Positions 39,462 through 51,815 of a stretch of DNA of 64,000 nt are shown here, piece after piece; the first letter of the stretch is position 1, and every line of letters begins with the position of its first letter. This stretch comes from Acanthopleura granulata (Eukaryota; Mollusca; Polyplacophora; Chitonida; Chitonidae): positions 32,366,299 to 32,430,298 of the forward strand of contig JABBOT010000080.1 in assembly GCA_016165875.1 (NCBI GenBank), given 5' to 3'. The translations under genes were made by a program, and so were the position numbers. The notes beneath the pieces were generated by a model. The model ran no database searches and was not told the DNA's origin. It saw only the letters and a list, made by a program, of their open reading frames with translations.

Positions 39462-42170
39462 TCAGCGTCTGTTCTGGTTTTTTTCGTCAAACGGGTAAAC
39501 CGTCACGCCATAAAGGAAGTTTCCGAAGACACCAGCCACTTCGGAGTTACAATGGTTTTTTATCACCCTAACTGTGCAAAGCTCCCTGTACCGTCCCACT
39601 CTACAAATAGACAAAGAAGAATGTTTCATGCACAAGGGCATTAAAGACAAACAGGTCGACAAGACTCCACCGACCACACACCACCGCATCATTGTCTCTG
39701 AGATTATCGTAGATAGGCCTACATGCGTTCAGCAACGCTAAAGCGATTCGATAACGGTCTAATGAACAGAAAACGTTAAATCATGCAGTCTAAAGAAATA
39801 ATTGCCTGCATATATCGGCAAATGCTTTTAAACACTATCCCACAAATGAAAAAAAAACCCTTTAGTCAAGAGCTTACTTTTCCATGAGTTGTCTTTGATC
39901 GTCCCATGTTGGAGCATTCTTCACCTTTTCGACAAACCGTCTCCATGCAACTTGCGAACAGCGAACTATGTGCTTTGATATGCTATCCAAGCACGCTTGA
40001 TCTCTTTCCAGCACTGGCGGACAGAAATGCAACCAATGTCATTATTCAAGATTACAATCACATGTACCTAACGCTCGTCCTTTGAATTTAAAGAGTGATC
40101 AGATGAAAACAATGACACAATGTTACGATCTTACGTGCGTACAATTCTCTTCGGTGCAAAGGGAATTAACGGTTTAACGCTCGTCCTTCGAAACCCAAAA
40201 GCATGCAATGAGATAAAAACAACCATACAATGTTACGAACTTACCGCTATCTTGGCTACAGATGTAATTCACAGCTTGGCCTAATAGGTCATTCATTTCG
40301 CCCCAGAGAACGTTTCCTTCATTTCCCCATCCTACATCACAGCCACCAGTCGCTTCCCGCTGACATTCGGAGATATCAACTCGGTCAGGACGTCTGTGTC
40401 AAGAAAACGAAAGTGAAAATAAAGAATGTGGTAGTCATGTTCAACGTATTTTAAACTACCTCCCATGCTAATGTGATAGTCATAGTTCTTCAAGGAGGAG
40501 ATGGTTTTCATCCAGATATTTAAAACCATACTCATTTCAAATAGATTTTGCCAGTAATAATGTATCTGTTCTACCATGCGAGACAGTGTCTTGAATTTAC
40601 CGTTACTTACCAAGCCCTACTTTACGTTGTCGCTACGACAGTAAGCATCGCGGGATGGCGATCCAGTACGCCAGAGATACTAACTGACGTATGGACATGT
40701 GACATGCGCATTGGATGTGTTGTGAGCTTGTATGACGTATCACGTGGCGAACGTACACGAAATAAAAAGTTACTTTTTTCTTTTGATACACAGTTGCAGA
40801 TAAAGGCATTCTTGGTAACTTCCCGCATTCACAAAGAAAAGCCTCGCCTGCTGGGGCCTGTTTCACAAAGCAGTCGCAAACTAAGCCTGGCATAAATTCC
40901 ATGACAACATTCTGTGAAGACATACGATGCCATGGCAAATGGGCTTGGTGTTTCGACAGCTTAAATTTTAAAACGGTCACCAGAAGCCCATTTTAAGAAA
41001 CGATTATAACTGGCCCCTGGAATAACGTCTCTGTGGTATCACATAATTTTGCGAACGCTTTGTGAAAAGAGTGCGTACAAAGGTGCAAACTCTTGAAGAC
41101 ATAAACTCTTCGATATAAAGTTTCAAAATGATCAACATGTCAGAAAAACATTCTTCGGTGTTTCATTTTAACATAACTAATTCTGTCCCAAAACTTCTAC
41201 CCGAAATCTAGCTAAGCATAACAATACGACGGTTGGTTTTAGCAACTTTTAAATGTCACTCAAAAGATCATTCAAAGTACAAGGTGAAATTTACCGTTCA
41301 TTATTTTGCATACATACTTATATATATGTAGGCGAGCGAAGGCTACTACAGCACCTTTACGTCTGTTCTTTGATGCAGGGCGAGGGAAAGGACAATATCA
41401 TTGCAAGCTTTCGCAATCATATACATGGGTTATTGGTATATTTAAATCGAGCTTACTCACCGGCAGAATGTGAGCAGCTGAGAAATGTTGATCATAGGGC
41501 GTGCAGTCAGTTGTGTACTTGTGATGACATTCTCATCATAACCCCAAAGCTGACCACACCGAGCTATCTGACCGGCTACTTCCGGTGGACATTCCTCACC
41601 TCACAGGGAAAGAAAACAGTAGTTATAATCATGCCGGGGTCGAAAATGTTCGAGCATATAAAACACAGGATGTGCACAATTTCCAAACAAACGCATATCA
41701 TAAGACGGATTAAAAAAGAGTGCTTTTTAGCTAGTGAAAATTATGAGAGCAGCAATTACTGTAGGATAATTGCCGCTTCAACCTGAGACAAACAGTTACT
41801 TTGGAATAATAGCTATATAAGCAAACTCCTTCAGTTTCTTCTTCCTCGAGCAAACCAGATTTCTTACATCGTCTGCAACAAAAGCAGATATTATTCTCTA
41901 TACCGTGTAACTGAATTGGATTCACTCTGTTGATTGTAAAAGTAGAAGTTTGGCGTATGATTAAAGTCTAGGTCATGTCTCATTGTCAAAAAAAAGAGAA
42001 AAAAAACTACACCGTTACGCATTGTGTTAATTTATTTAAGTGATATTGAATACCGAAATATTGTTCAGTATTACTCGGATGAAGACGAATGAATGGAAAA
42101 TAAAAGTTTTCTCACCAGATGAGAAGCTCAGCACGGCCACAAGACTTGTACAAGTCACGAGGAGAAGCAT
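39462..42170 (-). CDS. Gene D: complete compact five-exon gene for a secreted 205-residue ten-cysteine protein
   Basis: Coding exons in reading order are 42170-42116, 41599-41461, 40393-40245, 40013-39878 and 39600-39462; phases are 1, 2, 1, 2 and the CDS is 618 bases. Exon 1 is a signal peptide (MLLLVTCTSLVAVLSFSS). Mature cysteines: ECPPEVAGQIARC (x10) and LLTFC; ECQREATGGC (x7) and NYIC; ACLDSISKHIVRC (x10); LCTVRVIKNHC (x8). The end has the family motif GNFLYGV, then a basic tail NQNRR. Every junction has GT and AG (GTGAGA, GTGAGT, GTAAGT, GTAAGC). NIS in exon 2 may carry an N-glycan. ATTAAA on the gene strand at 39370-39365 lies about 90 bases after the stop. The larger plus-strand frame over exon 2 is a shadow. 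This is the cleanest copy and the best reference for the family, whose function I do not recognise. Confidence 0.85.
40069..40246. repeat. Direct duplication of about 70 bases around the gene D exon-3 donor
   Basis: 40069-40138 and 40175-40246 share AACGCTCGTCCTT, ATGA/GATAAAAACAA and CAATGTTACGA.CTTAC. The copy touching exon 3 holds the working GTAAGT donor. The other holds a second intact GTAAGA inside intron 3; using it would add a stop codon to the frame. Confidence 0.65.
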
Positions 42171-42257
42171 GGCGAAGCGTGGAGTGTTCTGATGTAATGG
42201 TGACAACTGGAAGGAAAAAGTCACCTCCAGTGTGAGATATACCGTTGACATATATGT

Positions 42258-42263
42258 TTTATA
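42258..42263 (-). promoter_or_regulatory. Candidate TATA box of gene D
   Basis: On the gene strand the text is GATTATAAAACAT, with TATAAA 88 bases before the ATG. The position and sequence are good; no transcript evidence. Confidence 0.4.
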
Positions 42264-42532
42264 ATCAATATTATTACTGCGACATTATGTTGACGTAAAT
42301 GTCATTGCAAAACCCAAATGTCACTTGGTTCTTTTTACATTTATCAAGAAAATATAGGCCTCGTTTCCCATATAAAAGAACTCCTTAATGTGAACACACT
42401 ATGTACACTGTAATTTGTACAATTCTCTTTTTTGCTCCATATTTTGCCACTGCAACATTATCTGGGGTATTTCCCCTGAAACTCATTTACTCAGGCTGGG
42501 GTAGTGGCTGTGTTGAATAGTTTGAGGATTGA

Positions 42533-43215
42533 GGGATAATTGTCCACGGGAGGATCTCTCCACACATCATTCGAGGTCGAGTAAACGCAGAACCGTACAC
42601 GGCTGAGGTTCTGAGGGCGTTAGTCCATCCACACATGAAGGCAGACCAGCGTCTCTATAGGTATAAAAACACTAAAAAATAGCCTTACTAATTTATGTAG
42701 TAACTTCACAAAGAACACCCTCCTAAAACTGTATTCCCTGATTTTCGTTGGCCCAAATGACACATACTGTCAAATAACTAGATGCCTGGCCTACAACATA
42801 TTTAAATGTCATCAGGGGTTGACCACCCTTTTCTCAAAATAAATCAGCTGGAATTCAGGTACTAGCATCCTATCGCCATAGAAACAGGGTGTGGGGGGGG
42901 GGCGCTTGCTGATTGCATGATATTTTTCTCCGTTTAATTGTGGCCACAAGTAATGGGCTTTTTTCAACCATTATTTGTCATACTTTATACCTGCAAAATT
43001 ACCTGGCTGTATTTCAACACAAAATCGAATTAGTGTCTTTATACCTATAGGCTAACGTGCGACCATATCCTATCATACGCAGCATTAACTCCCATAAAGG
43101 TGACGACCACATCCCTGCCAAGTAATGACCATAGCTATCCCCTGATTTGACACCGATAGAGCATGTACTGGACGAGAAGAATTTCTGCTGGAGCATACTT
43201 AACACCGTGTACGAG
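42533..43215 (+). pseudogene. Tc1/mariner-type transposase relic
   Basis: Two fragments of a DDE transposase on the plus strand. 42533-42660 reads GIIVHGRISPHIIRGRVNAE.. then YTAEVLRALVHPHM, like the Tc1 stretch GISYHGRT..L..YRDEILRPIVVPF after the first catalytic D. 43138-43180 reads SPDLTPIEHVLDE, the Tc1 SPDLNPIEHLWDE motif with the last catalytic acidic residue. The second D region between them is missing, and about 400 extra bases separate the blocks. Inactive. Family assignment rests on motif recall. Confidence 0.65.
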
Positions 43216-43239
43216 TAGGAGTCCGCTATGCAGCGCATG

Positions 43240-44790
43240 TGGCGCCCGACATATACACCATGATTTCATGAGGAAGTCATCATTCCTTCTGGCGAGGATG
43301 TATTACCGTGCTTGAAGAAATTGCTTGGTGTACACACCCGCGATACTGAACTTCACTGGATACTTTGCTCCCGTGTGTGTGAACTCTAGATTTTGACCAA
43401 ATAACTGGTAATGTTTATATCGGTAAAAGACAAATATCTACATTCTGTTTTCCTAGTGTACCTTTTTCAATTCACAACTCATTTCACAGTTCTCAGCAGT
43501 TGTTTGCTATCATGGAAGTACAATGTACCGCTTTGACGAAGCGTTGGTGATGCATTATCCCTGGATTTCACTATACATCAGTACTCGACATGGTACTCTA
43601 TCAACAATTTGCATTCACCATTCTAATATACTGATGTCACGTATAATTTATTGTCTGTAAAAAGTCCTCGTGAACGGAATACATTACCAAATTCATCAAG
43701 AGTGTCTCTTTTAAAGTAAAATACAGCTCATTACTGAGGCACCGTTCATTAAAAAGATTATAAAATGCTCTCTTGAATGTAAAAAACTGTTTGCAGTTGT
43801 ATGAATCCGTTGCAGAATTATCTTCGTTTGCAGTGTGGAGCATTGTTGCCGACTGGGGATCTGAAGGCGCCCATGCTTTTCAGCTTATGAGAGACTGATC
43901 AATCAGAAAGCTAGGAGATATCAGCTGTTTATAAGCTGTAACGTAAATGTTGTCTGTTAATGTAACATGTAATAACATAGGGACAGGACACTGTTTTAAT
44001 GTGAATGTTTTAATTTTAACAAGTACATGGGTGAACAACACTACAAAGTATTTCCAGACCAATCTGTTGTGGCGGTAGCAAGTTTCTTGATCATTTCATG
44101 TTATAAATTGACATATATACTTAAGATACGAACACAACCCAAGCATCTTACAACAGTCTAGATGACAAGAGTGTTCCGCGTCAGGAACAATTACCTCACA
44201 GCCTAAAATGGCGGAGGTTCATGCTAATCAATGTAGCACGCCCAAATGTCAATCTTTTTGACAAACTTAACTTAGAACACGTGCTGTCTTTCACTTTAAT
44301 CACTTTTTGAATCATAGCTGGAATTTTCAGGACTGCTCCGTTAAGAAGAAGAACCTTCTTCACTTGATTTTACCTTGGTTTATGGTGACAGAAAGGGAGT
44401 ATGGTAAGTACAGTACTTTAAAACGCGCTGATTAAGTATATCTCTTTCCCCGAGGGTAATGTTTTGGGGTCTACATGTATACATTGACCCATGAAGGCCT
44501 GCAATGATTTGTTTTATAACGATTGTCTTGGTACAAGGAGCAAATTACCTGTTGTATTTGGTAAGGGTACCACTATTGGAGAGGAAAAATGATAAACAAA
44601 TGACTCGTTCAACTCTCAGACAGTGATAGACATTACACTTGAATAAGTTCAATACAAATATTTGAGGAAAATAAACAAACAGTACAACTAACAACATTCT
44701 ACAAGAACAATACATGTAATTACAAAATATACACTTTCTTACTGGTGACAGAGTCCAAATCGTGATGGAATATTCAGGCTTCCCAAAGCC
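43240..44790. other. Intergenic, nothing recognised
   Basis: A short frame after TCTTCGTTTGCAG (43835) reads WSIVADWGSEGAHAFQ to a stop and could be a terminal exon, but has no partner. Confidence 0.3.
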
Positions 44791-44794
44791 GGGT

Positions 44795-45355
44795 CAGTTC
44801 ACGTAAATATAATGAATTAGTCGTTGTATGCTGTGGATACAACGTTAAACAGATGTTCATTTAAAAAACCAGAGGTATTTTTCCTGTCCGCATTTAGACT
44901 CTGCCTAGCCTTTAAAATCTGTATGATGAACAATCAGCGATGATCAGCAGAGGGGATCGCATAGTTTTAAACAGCGGCCTCATTATTAACTACTTTCTAA
45001 TCGTTAGAAACTTTTGTTTATCGTAAATTCTCCGCACTGTTGAAGTTTTCAGCTTATGAGCTATTCTATGTAACAGTGTGAATCCTGCATCGAAAACCTC
45101 CACATCACGGAAATTACCGGATTCTCTGGACGGCTGACTAAACAAGGCGGACTGTGGGAGCCGCTATGGCCCTTACACAAGTGTTTTAACACCGCTGCGA
45201 TATGCGATCCCCTCGGCTGATCATTGCTCATTGGGGAACATACAGAACATATTGGCAGCGTTTAAAAAAGGCTAGGAAATACCCCTGGTTTTTCCTCTGT
45301 TAAACGTTGTATCCTTCGCATGCAACGTCTAATTCATTAGGCTAACGTAAATCCA
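44795..45355. mobile_element. Fold-back element, arms of about 150 bases
   Basis: The left arm (44795-44965) has ATGAATTAGTCGTTGTATGC, GGATACAACGTTAAACAGA and GATCAGCAGAGGGGATCGCA. The right arm (45180-45355) carries their reverse complements (TGCGATCCCCTCGGCTGATC, TGTTAAACGTTGTATCC, GCATGCAACGTCTAATTCAT). The spacer is about 220 bases. Non-coding, probably a MITE. Confidence 0.7.
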
Positions 45356-45591
45356 GAATCCAGAGTTCATGGGAATTCTCAAAGATCACAGTCCTGTAAC
45401 TGACAAACAGTAGTGGGTATGTCGCGCCAGCCATGGTTTATATCCAACTTCTTGTCAGGGTGCAACTTCCCACGGGATGAAATGTACGTAATCGCACACA
45501 GAGACAATGAGCAATACAAGCTCCAAAATTACGTCTCAAACGAAATAGCACGTGGCGAATCACAAGCTCACAACGTGCTACGTACCGAAAA

Positions 45592-45849
45592 ATGGAGTAC
45601 AAAATAACTAATGTCGAATGTCATGAAAGCCGATCTCCAATGCCAGCAAAATGTTTCAAAGTAAACGAGAGTAAATATTACTGCTGTCTGGTTGACATGA
45701 GTAAATGGCTGCGAGATATACAACTTCGTCTCTCATATGTATTGACTAACGTGAAGAAAATTCTGGATGGTTTGGTCGTAAACATATTTACAACACAGGT
45801 ACATCGTTCCAGATTGTACGCTCTATGTACAATGACACGAAACTCATAA
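45592..45849 (+). other. 85-residue open frame with five cysteines, unsupported as a gene
   Basis: Reads MEYKITNVECHESRSPMPAK, then KYYCCLVDMSKWLRDIQ. No signal peptide, no splice context and an overlapping frame on the opposite strand. Listed because composition looks protein-like; it could be chance. Confidence 0.15.
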
Positions 45850-46629
45850 ACACCGAAGCCCCGAGAAAGCGCGACTGAATTCCAGTGCAGGCAATAACGT
45901 ACACACTGATCAAAATCTACGTCAAACACTGACCCGGTTAGCACAAAACAACCAAAATATAATACAATATTTTAAAGACGGGGTTCGTAATGCATTTCAA
46001 TTAGAATATATTTGGGGGTCCACTGACCTCCGAAGAACTCCTACCGATGTGAGACATGAAGTGATTGATCTGATCAGAAGAAGTACAGAATGAATCAGCT
46101 GCTTTCTATGGTGGCACAAAGGTGATAAAAATGTCGTCATTAAGGCATAAAACCGATTTAGTTAAAATTTGTTTTTAATTGCTGATAGTTGAAGTTTATT
46201 GCCTACTGACTCCTGGAGGCCACTGGCAATCTGGCTATAAACGCTCGGCCAGAATGAGTCAAACAAGTGGATTTCATGCTAGTTTATTATGACTGCATGA
46301 AATTAGAAAATCGAAAATAGGGAAGAAGTAACTGACTTCAGCCGTGCAGACACTATCGGCAGTTTTATGACGGATGCGGAGGTGGGAGGGGATAAACAGA
46401 TACCGGCTTCCCCAGGTAACAATACACGATGACGCCTTCCTTGTAGCAGAACGGACCCATTGCCAAGTTATAGTACGGCCTCAATGGAATGTCAATGCCA
46501 ACGACGAAAGACACGACACCCACACCCAGTCATGTATTATAGTGGCCTCGGGCCGACAAGTACATGGCTCATGCTCTTATGCTCAGACCAAGTGAGGTAA
46601 TGTTAAGATTAGCCATGCTTGCCTAGTTT

Positions 46630-46715
46630 TAAGTATGCCACAATTCCCCGGGATTGAACCCCTGGCCTAATGTTTACGAGGCAGACGCCTGCCACGACGC
46701 CATGACAGTCGGTGA
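46630..46715 (-). repeat. tRNA-like SINE head, minus orientation
   Basis: Reverse-complemented, the text reads ATGGCGTCGTGGCAGGCGTC as an A box and GGGGTTCAATCCCGGGG as a B box. It matches a tRNA-derived promoter but does not close into a clean cloverleaf. Confidence 0.55.
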
Positions 46716-46785
46716 TTTTAGAATCTACACATCGGAACACACAATAGGTTATAGTTAAATCTTCTGAATATAATCCATACTCGTG

Positions 46786-47300
46786 GGACCAAAATTGTTA
46801 TCCAGGAAACAGTATTATCGTTATTAGGGATTGCTCTTTCAGAATATAACACAGGTTCTAGTGCTGAAAATTGGTTGAGACCTCTTCGGGTATTTATTGC
46901 TGGTGATTTGGTGTCTAACTTTGAGGTCGTTGGTTCGAAACCCGGAGGTTCAACCAACTTAAAACTCACTTTCTAATGACATATATCAATCTGATATATT
47001 CAGCTAAGAGAGCTGTGTCATTTCTGGTCATCAGAAGGGTAATGCATGTTCGCCGTAAAGTCTACCGGTCAGCCACCTTCTAAGTTTGTTGTCGAGTGGT
47101 CTAGATGGTTGACATGTATTGCTGGCGATTTCGTGCCTGACTGTAAGGTCGTTGGTTCTAAACCCGGAGAAGTGACAAATAGCACTTTTCAGCACTACAA
47201 CCTGTGCTATATCGTGAAAGTGCATAACACAGTGTTATCTAATAACGATAACACCGTTAATTAAAATTCACTTTCTAAATGGCATCTACCTATCTGATAG
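46786..47300 (+). repeat. Two head-to-tail copies of a second tRNA-derived SINE, one with an inverted middle
   Basis: Both copies contain TATTGCTGG.GATTT.GTG.CT, AAGGTCGTTGGTT then CGAAACCC or CTAAACCCGGAG, and an end AAA.TCACTTTCTAA..GACAT or GGCAT. The segment CAGCACTACAACCTGTG..TAATAACGATAAC of the right copy appears in the left copy as its reverse complement (GTTATCC..CGTTATTAGG..ACACAGGTTCTAGTGCTGA). Confidence 0.6.
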
Positions 47301-50300
47301 TTGTTATCCAGGTCTTTGAAAAGGGTTGAACTCGTTATACCGTCCTCAACACTGATATAACTTGTAATATCCCTACCGTTACACCTTCATATAGCTTGAA
47401 CTACATCATTCCTATGGTCTAGAATTCGGATCTGTACAAGCTTACATAAAGCAGTCGTAGACTAAGTTGATTGTAACCACCATGGCAACCCATGTAAAAG
47501 AGGTAGGTAGCCATGGTAGTTAGTCAACTGGGCCTACGATTACTTTGTGGTACAGGGCCCTGTATCCGTTTACACAAAACACTCGTAGCGATACGTGTTC
47601 TTCTTCACTAATGTGAATTTAATACGTGCAAGAAACGTTACGAGCTCCTCGTGCCAGCATGCCTACAAAGAATCAACTGTATCTTCCACAAACTGTATCC
47701 ACGTGCTTTCCCTTGCACGTTACATGTCCGGAAGATAATTATATTCATTAATACCGTATGCCTAAAGTATAGTAAAGAAGCAAAGGTCTTTCTGCTGATA
47801 CTTGCATCTCTACCTTTAAACGAGTTGTAATACACAGTTTCGCAAAAAAGCAATTTCAACGTGTAGCCTTCGTTAGCTCATTACCTTGTGGCTGCATGAC
47901 CAATTTTGACAACAGCTGTCACAACTTCGAATACAGCTTTAAGTCAAAGGATTTCTCCGGTGTCGCGTAAAGAGCGGTGTTTAACTCCGTTTTTGTTCAT
48001 CAAGCAATAAGAACGCCATAATACCAGTGCAAACTTCCTGAGTACATCGTTAAAACCAAGCACATAATTGACAAAAGCTCATCGTGTTTAGGTAAAGGAT
48101 AGACATCTACATGATACATAAATTCGGGGTGTGACAAAATGAGTTCACACTTCACCTGGATGGGAGAGGGAAAGATGCTCAAAACTTCGAACAGTTCCGG
48201 GCAGAACAGATCCTCCAATTCCAAGACAAGAACCCGAACCCCCTCCCACCCTCTCCCACACCATCAGGGATGTCACATATAACCCTCGCCGTTACATGTA
48301 CGTCTCCATCAACTGCTTGGTACTAAGCTGTACACAAAGACGGTTCATTGCGCGCAACAGGAAATAATTTTTACTCATTGGAGGTCTATCAAAAATACTC
48401 TGTGCAAAAACAAAGCACTGCATTGTTGTCAACCACCACCAAGTTATGTCGGAACTAAGGGAATGAAAAACAGAACATTAAATGAAACGATTTGTTGAAG
48501 TTAAACTACCATACAAAATTAATTTACCTCTATGATTTTTTTTTTGCCATTACGAAAGTTTCACTTATACGGGGGCTGTCGTGCGGTTTCAAATACCATC
48601 ATCTTTTTTTTTTTAAGCCAAGGCCCCAAGAAAGAATCAGAGAGAAACGAGGAATGTCAGGGATTCCATATTGAAATCAGAGAGAGAAAGCACGTACTTG
48701 TAATGATTGTCCTTGGAAGATTAAGAATTATAATTATTCGTCTTACGTATGGTTAAGCATGTTGTACGGTACATGTGGACAAACTGAACTAAAAGTAAAA
48801 GTTCACACAAGCAGGGCAAAAGTCTATTAAAACAAAAACAAATAAACAGTTGGAATCTGATAAGAATTGGCCACATTGCTTAGAGGTGTATATAGTATGC
48901 TATGGGCTGTACTTATTTGTTGGCACATATATCACAAAAACTTGAACATCAAACTTAAATGAATTTGAACACACATTAGTTCTGATTGCATTTAGCACAA
49001 ACACACAAGAAAACTTTTTGGGTGCACTTCCGGCTTGTAAAGAACAGTACATCAAGAATATTTGTCTTATTCACACAATTATATGACGAAACACTAAAAC
49101 TATTCCGATTTCCCCTGGCATTGGTACAATTTGACGGAAATACGAATGACATTTTATTTCAATTGACTTACTTTGGCGTTCTTTCATTAAGATCCCCTGA
49201 AGAATGTCATGACCCTGTGTTTTGTTCGTGCAAAGTTGGAATGTGGGGAAACAAAGGAGAACTTCCTGCCAACCAATCTTTGCTACAACAATGATACATT
49301 ATGCTGCAAACCTAGCAAAATTATCTGCCCCTTTTCAGGTGGGCGTAGCTAACTGGCCTTCTGGCGCGGTCAACTCTTGTCTGCCGATCGATCAGTTTTT
49401 CTCTTGGGCTGAATAGGTCAGCGTGCGTGGATTATCCTTCAACGCTTACCTGAACATTAATTGACCTATACTGGCTGTTAATCAAAATAATATGGCACAC
49501 CACAATTATCACAAAATTTGCTACAATAGCCAATTAGAAAAAAATGACATTTGTTAGTACCGTGATTTTCCTCGTCTAGATAGCCTAATAAATGAACAAT
49601 TTCAAACGAAGACACTATCGGGGTTTTATGTTATTTTTGAAATTTTATTTTTATTTGATTTCATTTTTGTTGTTATTGGTGAGTAGATCTTTACGGAGGA
49701 ATATCACGTGTGTATGTGAGGCCTAACTGGCTTAAAACATTCGGGGTTTCTACAATAGCGGGGATGTTTTCCTACATATGACATACTTTTGGCAGCCATA
49801 GTGAGGTACTTTAGCTGTACCAACCCATGTTAACAGGACTCCAATATGGCGGACTGTCTGTTGCTCTGCTATATAATTTTATCACGTCCAACCCCTCTAT
49901 AAACTTCGTTGGCAGTTATTAAGAGGAAAACATTTTTAACAAGTGAAGTGAAGTGAATCACAGTTCATTCAAATAAATGGGACACATGGCAGTTGTCTTA
50001 CCAGCGGAGCGGCTCACGATGCCAAAAGACAAGCAAGCTATACGAAGAGAAGTCTGTGCAGACGCAGTGGGGACAAACTCGAGGGCCAGATCCGCTTCAA
50101 TTAGAGTGAAACAAAGTACTTTTCTGTTTCATATTCGTATTATAACGCCGTCGAATGGCGTGAAAACCATCGAGAATATTCAAGTATGCCAACCAAGTCT
50201 CTAGGACAGGAGCCGTTCAAGCAAAAAAAGAGGCCGTACCACGAATTTCTGATTAACATATGGCATGTCGAGGCAACAGTCAGCAACGAAAGTTGACTAA

Positions 50301-50334
50301 CATAGACATGCAGTGGTACACTGTATATGTTTAA
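47301..50334. other. Intergenic, nothing firmly recognised
   Basis: No family exon found. A minus-strand stretch near 48170-48225 reads LEDLFCPELFEVLSIFPS and then meets a GTGAAG, which is mildly exon-like. Otherwise AT-rich. Confidence 0.3.
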
Positions 50335-50515
50335 CCTGGATCCGGGGTCATCACCAACCAGGTCGCAGGATCGACTGAAGGCCTTACTTTCCCCGCCTCT
50401 GTTTCAGTTCAGAGGTTTTGTGCGTTTTACTCCGGGCTCCACGGTGTCCTCCACCCATAAACCCGACTGCCGCCATTTAAGGAGAAATTCCTATGTATAC
50501 GGCGATGAACCACAA
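50335..50515 (+). repeat. SINE fragment, plus orientation
   Basis: GGTCATCACCAACCAGGTCG then TTACTCCGGGCTCCACGGTG, TCCTCCACCCATAAACCC and CGCCATTTAAGGAGAAATTCCT resemble the SINE body and tail. Confidence 0.4.
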
Positions 50516-51727
50516 TCAAGTACGTGTATAAATGGTTTTTTTCTAATGTATAGCATAAACTCATCAAAAAAAGTGTACGCCATATCAACTATAATGCATT
50601 TCCAGCGAAGATCACTTAAATCTGATGGCTTATAGTCATTTGATGTAAGTGGTGGCGAACATTTAGTTCTAATTACAGTTAGCGTTATACACTCATACTG
50701 TAAAGCCCCAGGTGTGCTGACATTTTCAACACACTAAATTACTCTAATTGTGCAATTAATTTGCAACGAAATAACAGAGGAGAACTTTAAACGGCTTTGA
50801 ACAAGTGCAGTTGATGACCCTGGTAGTGTAGTGCAAACGAAAGCACACCCATACTCCTTACTGCGCATGTGCCGTTCTCCGCGCTTGCCTTACACTACTG
50901 CCAGCAAATTTTGTACAGAGATCTTGAACAACGCCAAGATCACTGATGTCACGGTGATGAGAGAGTAAGTGACGTCAGAATTATACACCCAAAGGCTCTG
51001 TCTCCACTACTTTTTTTTTTTATTAAAGCTAAACGTGATTCCACGGGATTCCTATTAAGGGGCTTAAACAGCAATGCATAACCTTTGTGGCTTGAGTAAA
51101 GATTTGTTTTCCGTCTGCAGTACAATTTTAGTTGTAGAGGAAAGATTGCGCAAGATTTACAACAATTAAGATGATTAAAACAAGGAAAATGACCTATGTA
51201 TGGTCATACCTCGAGACATATGTGCGTTTAAAAATATACGACATGCACAACAAAATACTAATAATACAATCACAACAACAACGCTTTTCTGCCACAGAGC
51301 TTCACCCTAGAGCTAAAAGTACAAGTGGCGTCATGTTGTTAGCCGGTGAACAATGAAGGGTTTAGCGTTGGTTCCGATTCTTATCATCGTACCCGAGTAC
51401 CCCGATGGCGTATACGATACTGGCAAGTTTAGAGTTGAACTGTTCTGTCAACAGATCCTTGACACATTGCACATCGACACATAGTTTGGTCACTTTGGAA
51501 AATTATGTGGCGAATTTAAACTTTATATTTCATGTGCATAGGAGGGAGTTGTGAATTCAAACCTGGCCTATAGGACAGTGGATTCAGCCTCGCTGTTTGT
51601 TAGTTGACAACACGCGATCGAAGACGCTTCTGCGTAGTTGACCATGGTTCGCTAAAGCCTACTAGTCTTCCACCAATGTGGTGTGCATATATATGTAGGT
51701 CCTTCAAGAGAAAGTTCCTCAGTCACG
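50516..51727. other. Intergenic, nothing recognised
   Basis: No supported frame or repeat. Confidence 0.35.
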
Positions 51728-51815
51728 TACCAAAGATCGGTGGCTTCTTCGACTTAAACTGACCGCCATCGTGTAAGCGAAATACTCATTCCCGAGTATG
51801 TTGTTAAACAACAAT
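51728..51815 (+). repeat. SINE tail fragment, plus orientation
   Basis: TACCAAAGATCGGTGGCTTC, GACCGCCATCGTGTAAGCG, AAATACTCATTCCCGAGTATG. Confidence 0.5.

Noticed and set aside
41253..41786. 177-residue plus-strand open frame, second longest in the window
   Set aside because: It lies antisense over gene D exon 2. The minus strand there has family cysteines, phase and clean splice sites, while the plus frame has no domain or context.
46630..46715. A functional tRNA gene on the minus strand
   Set aside because: A and B boxes are present but the acceptor and anticodon stems do not pair convincingly; better explained as a SINE head.
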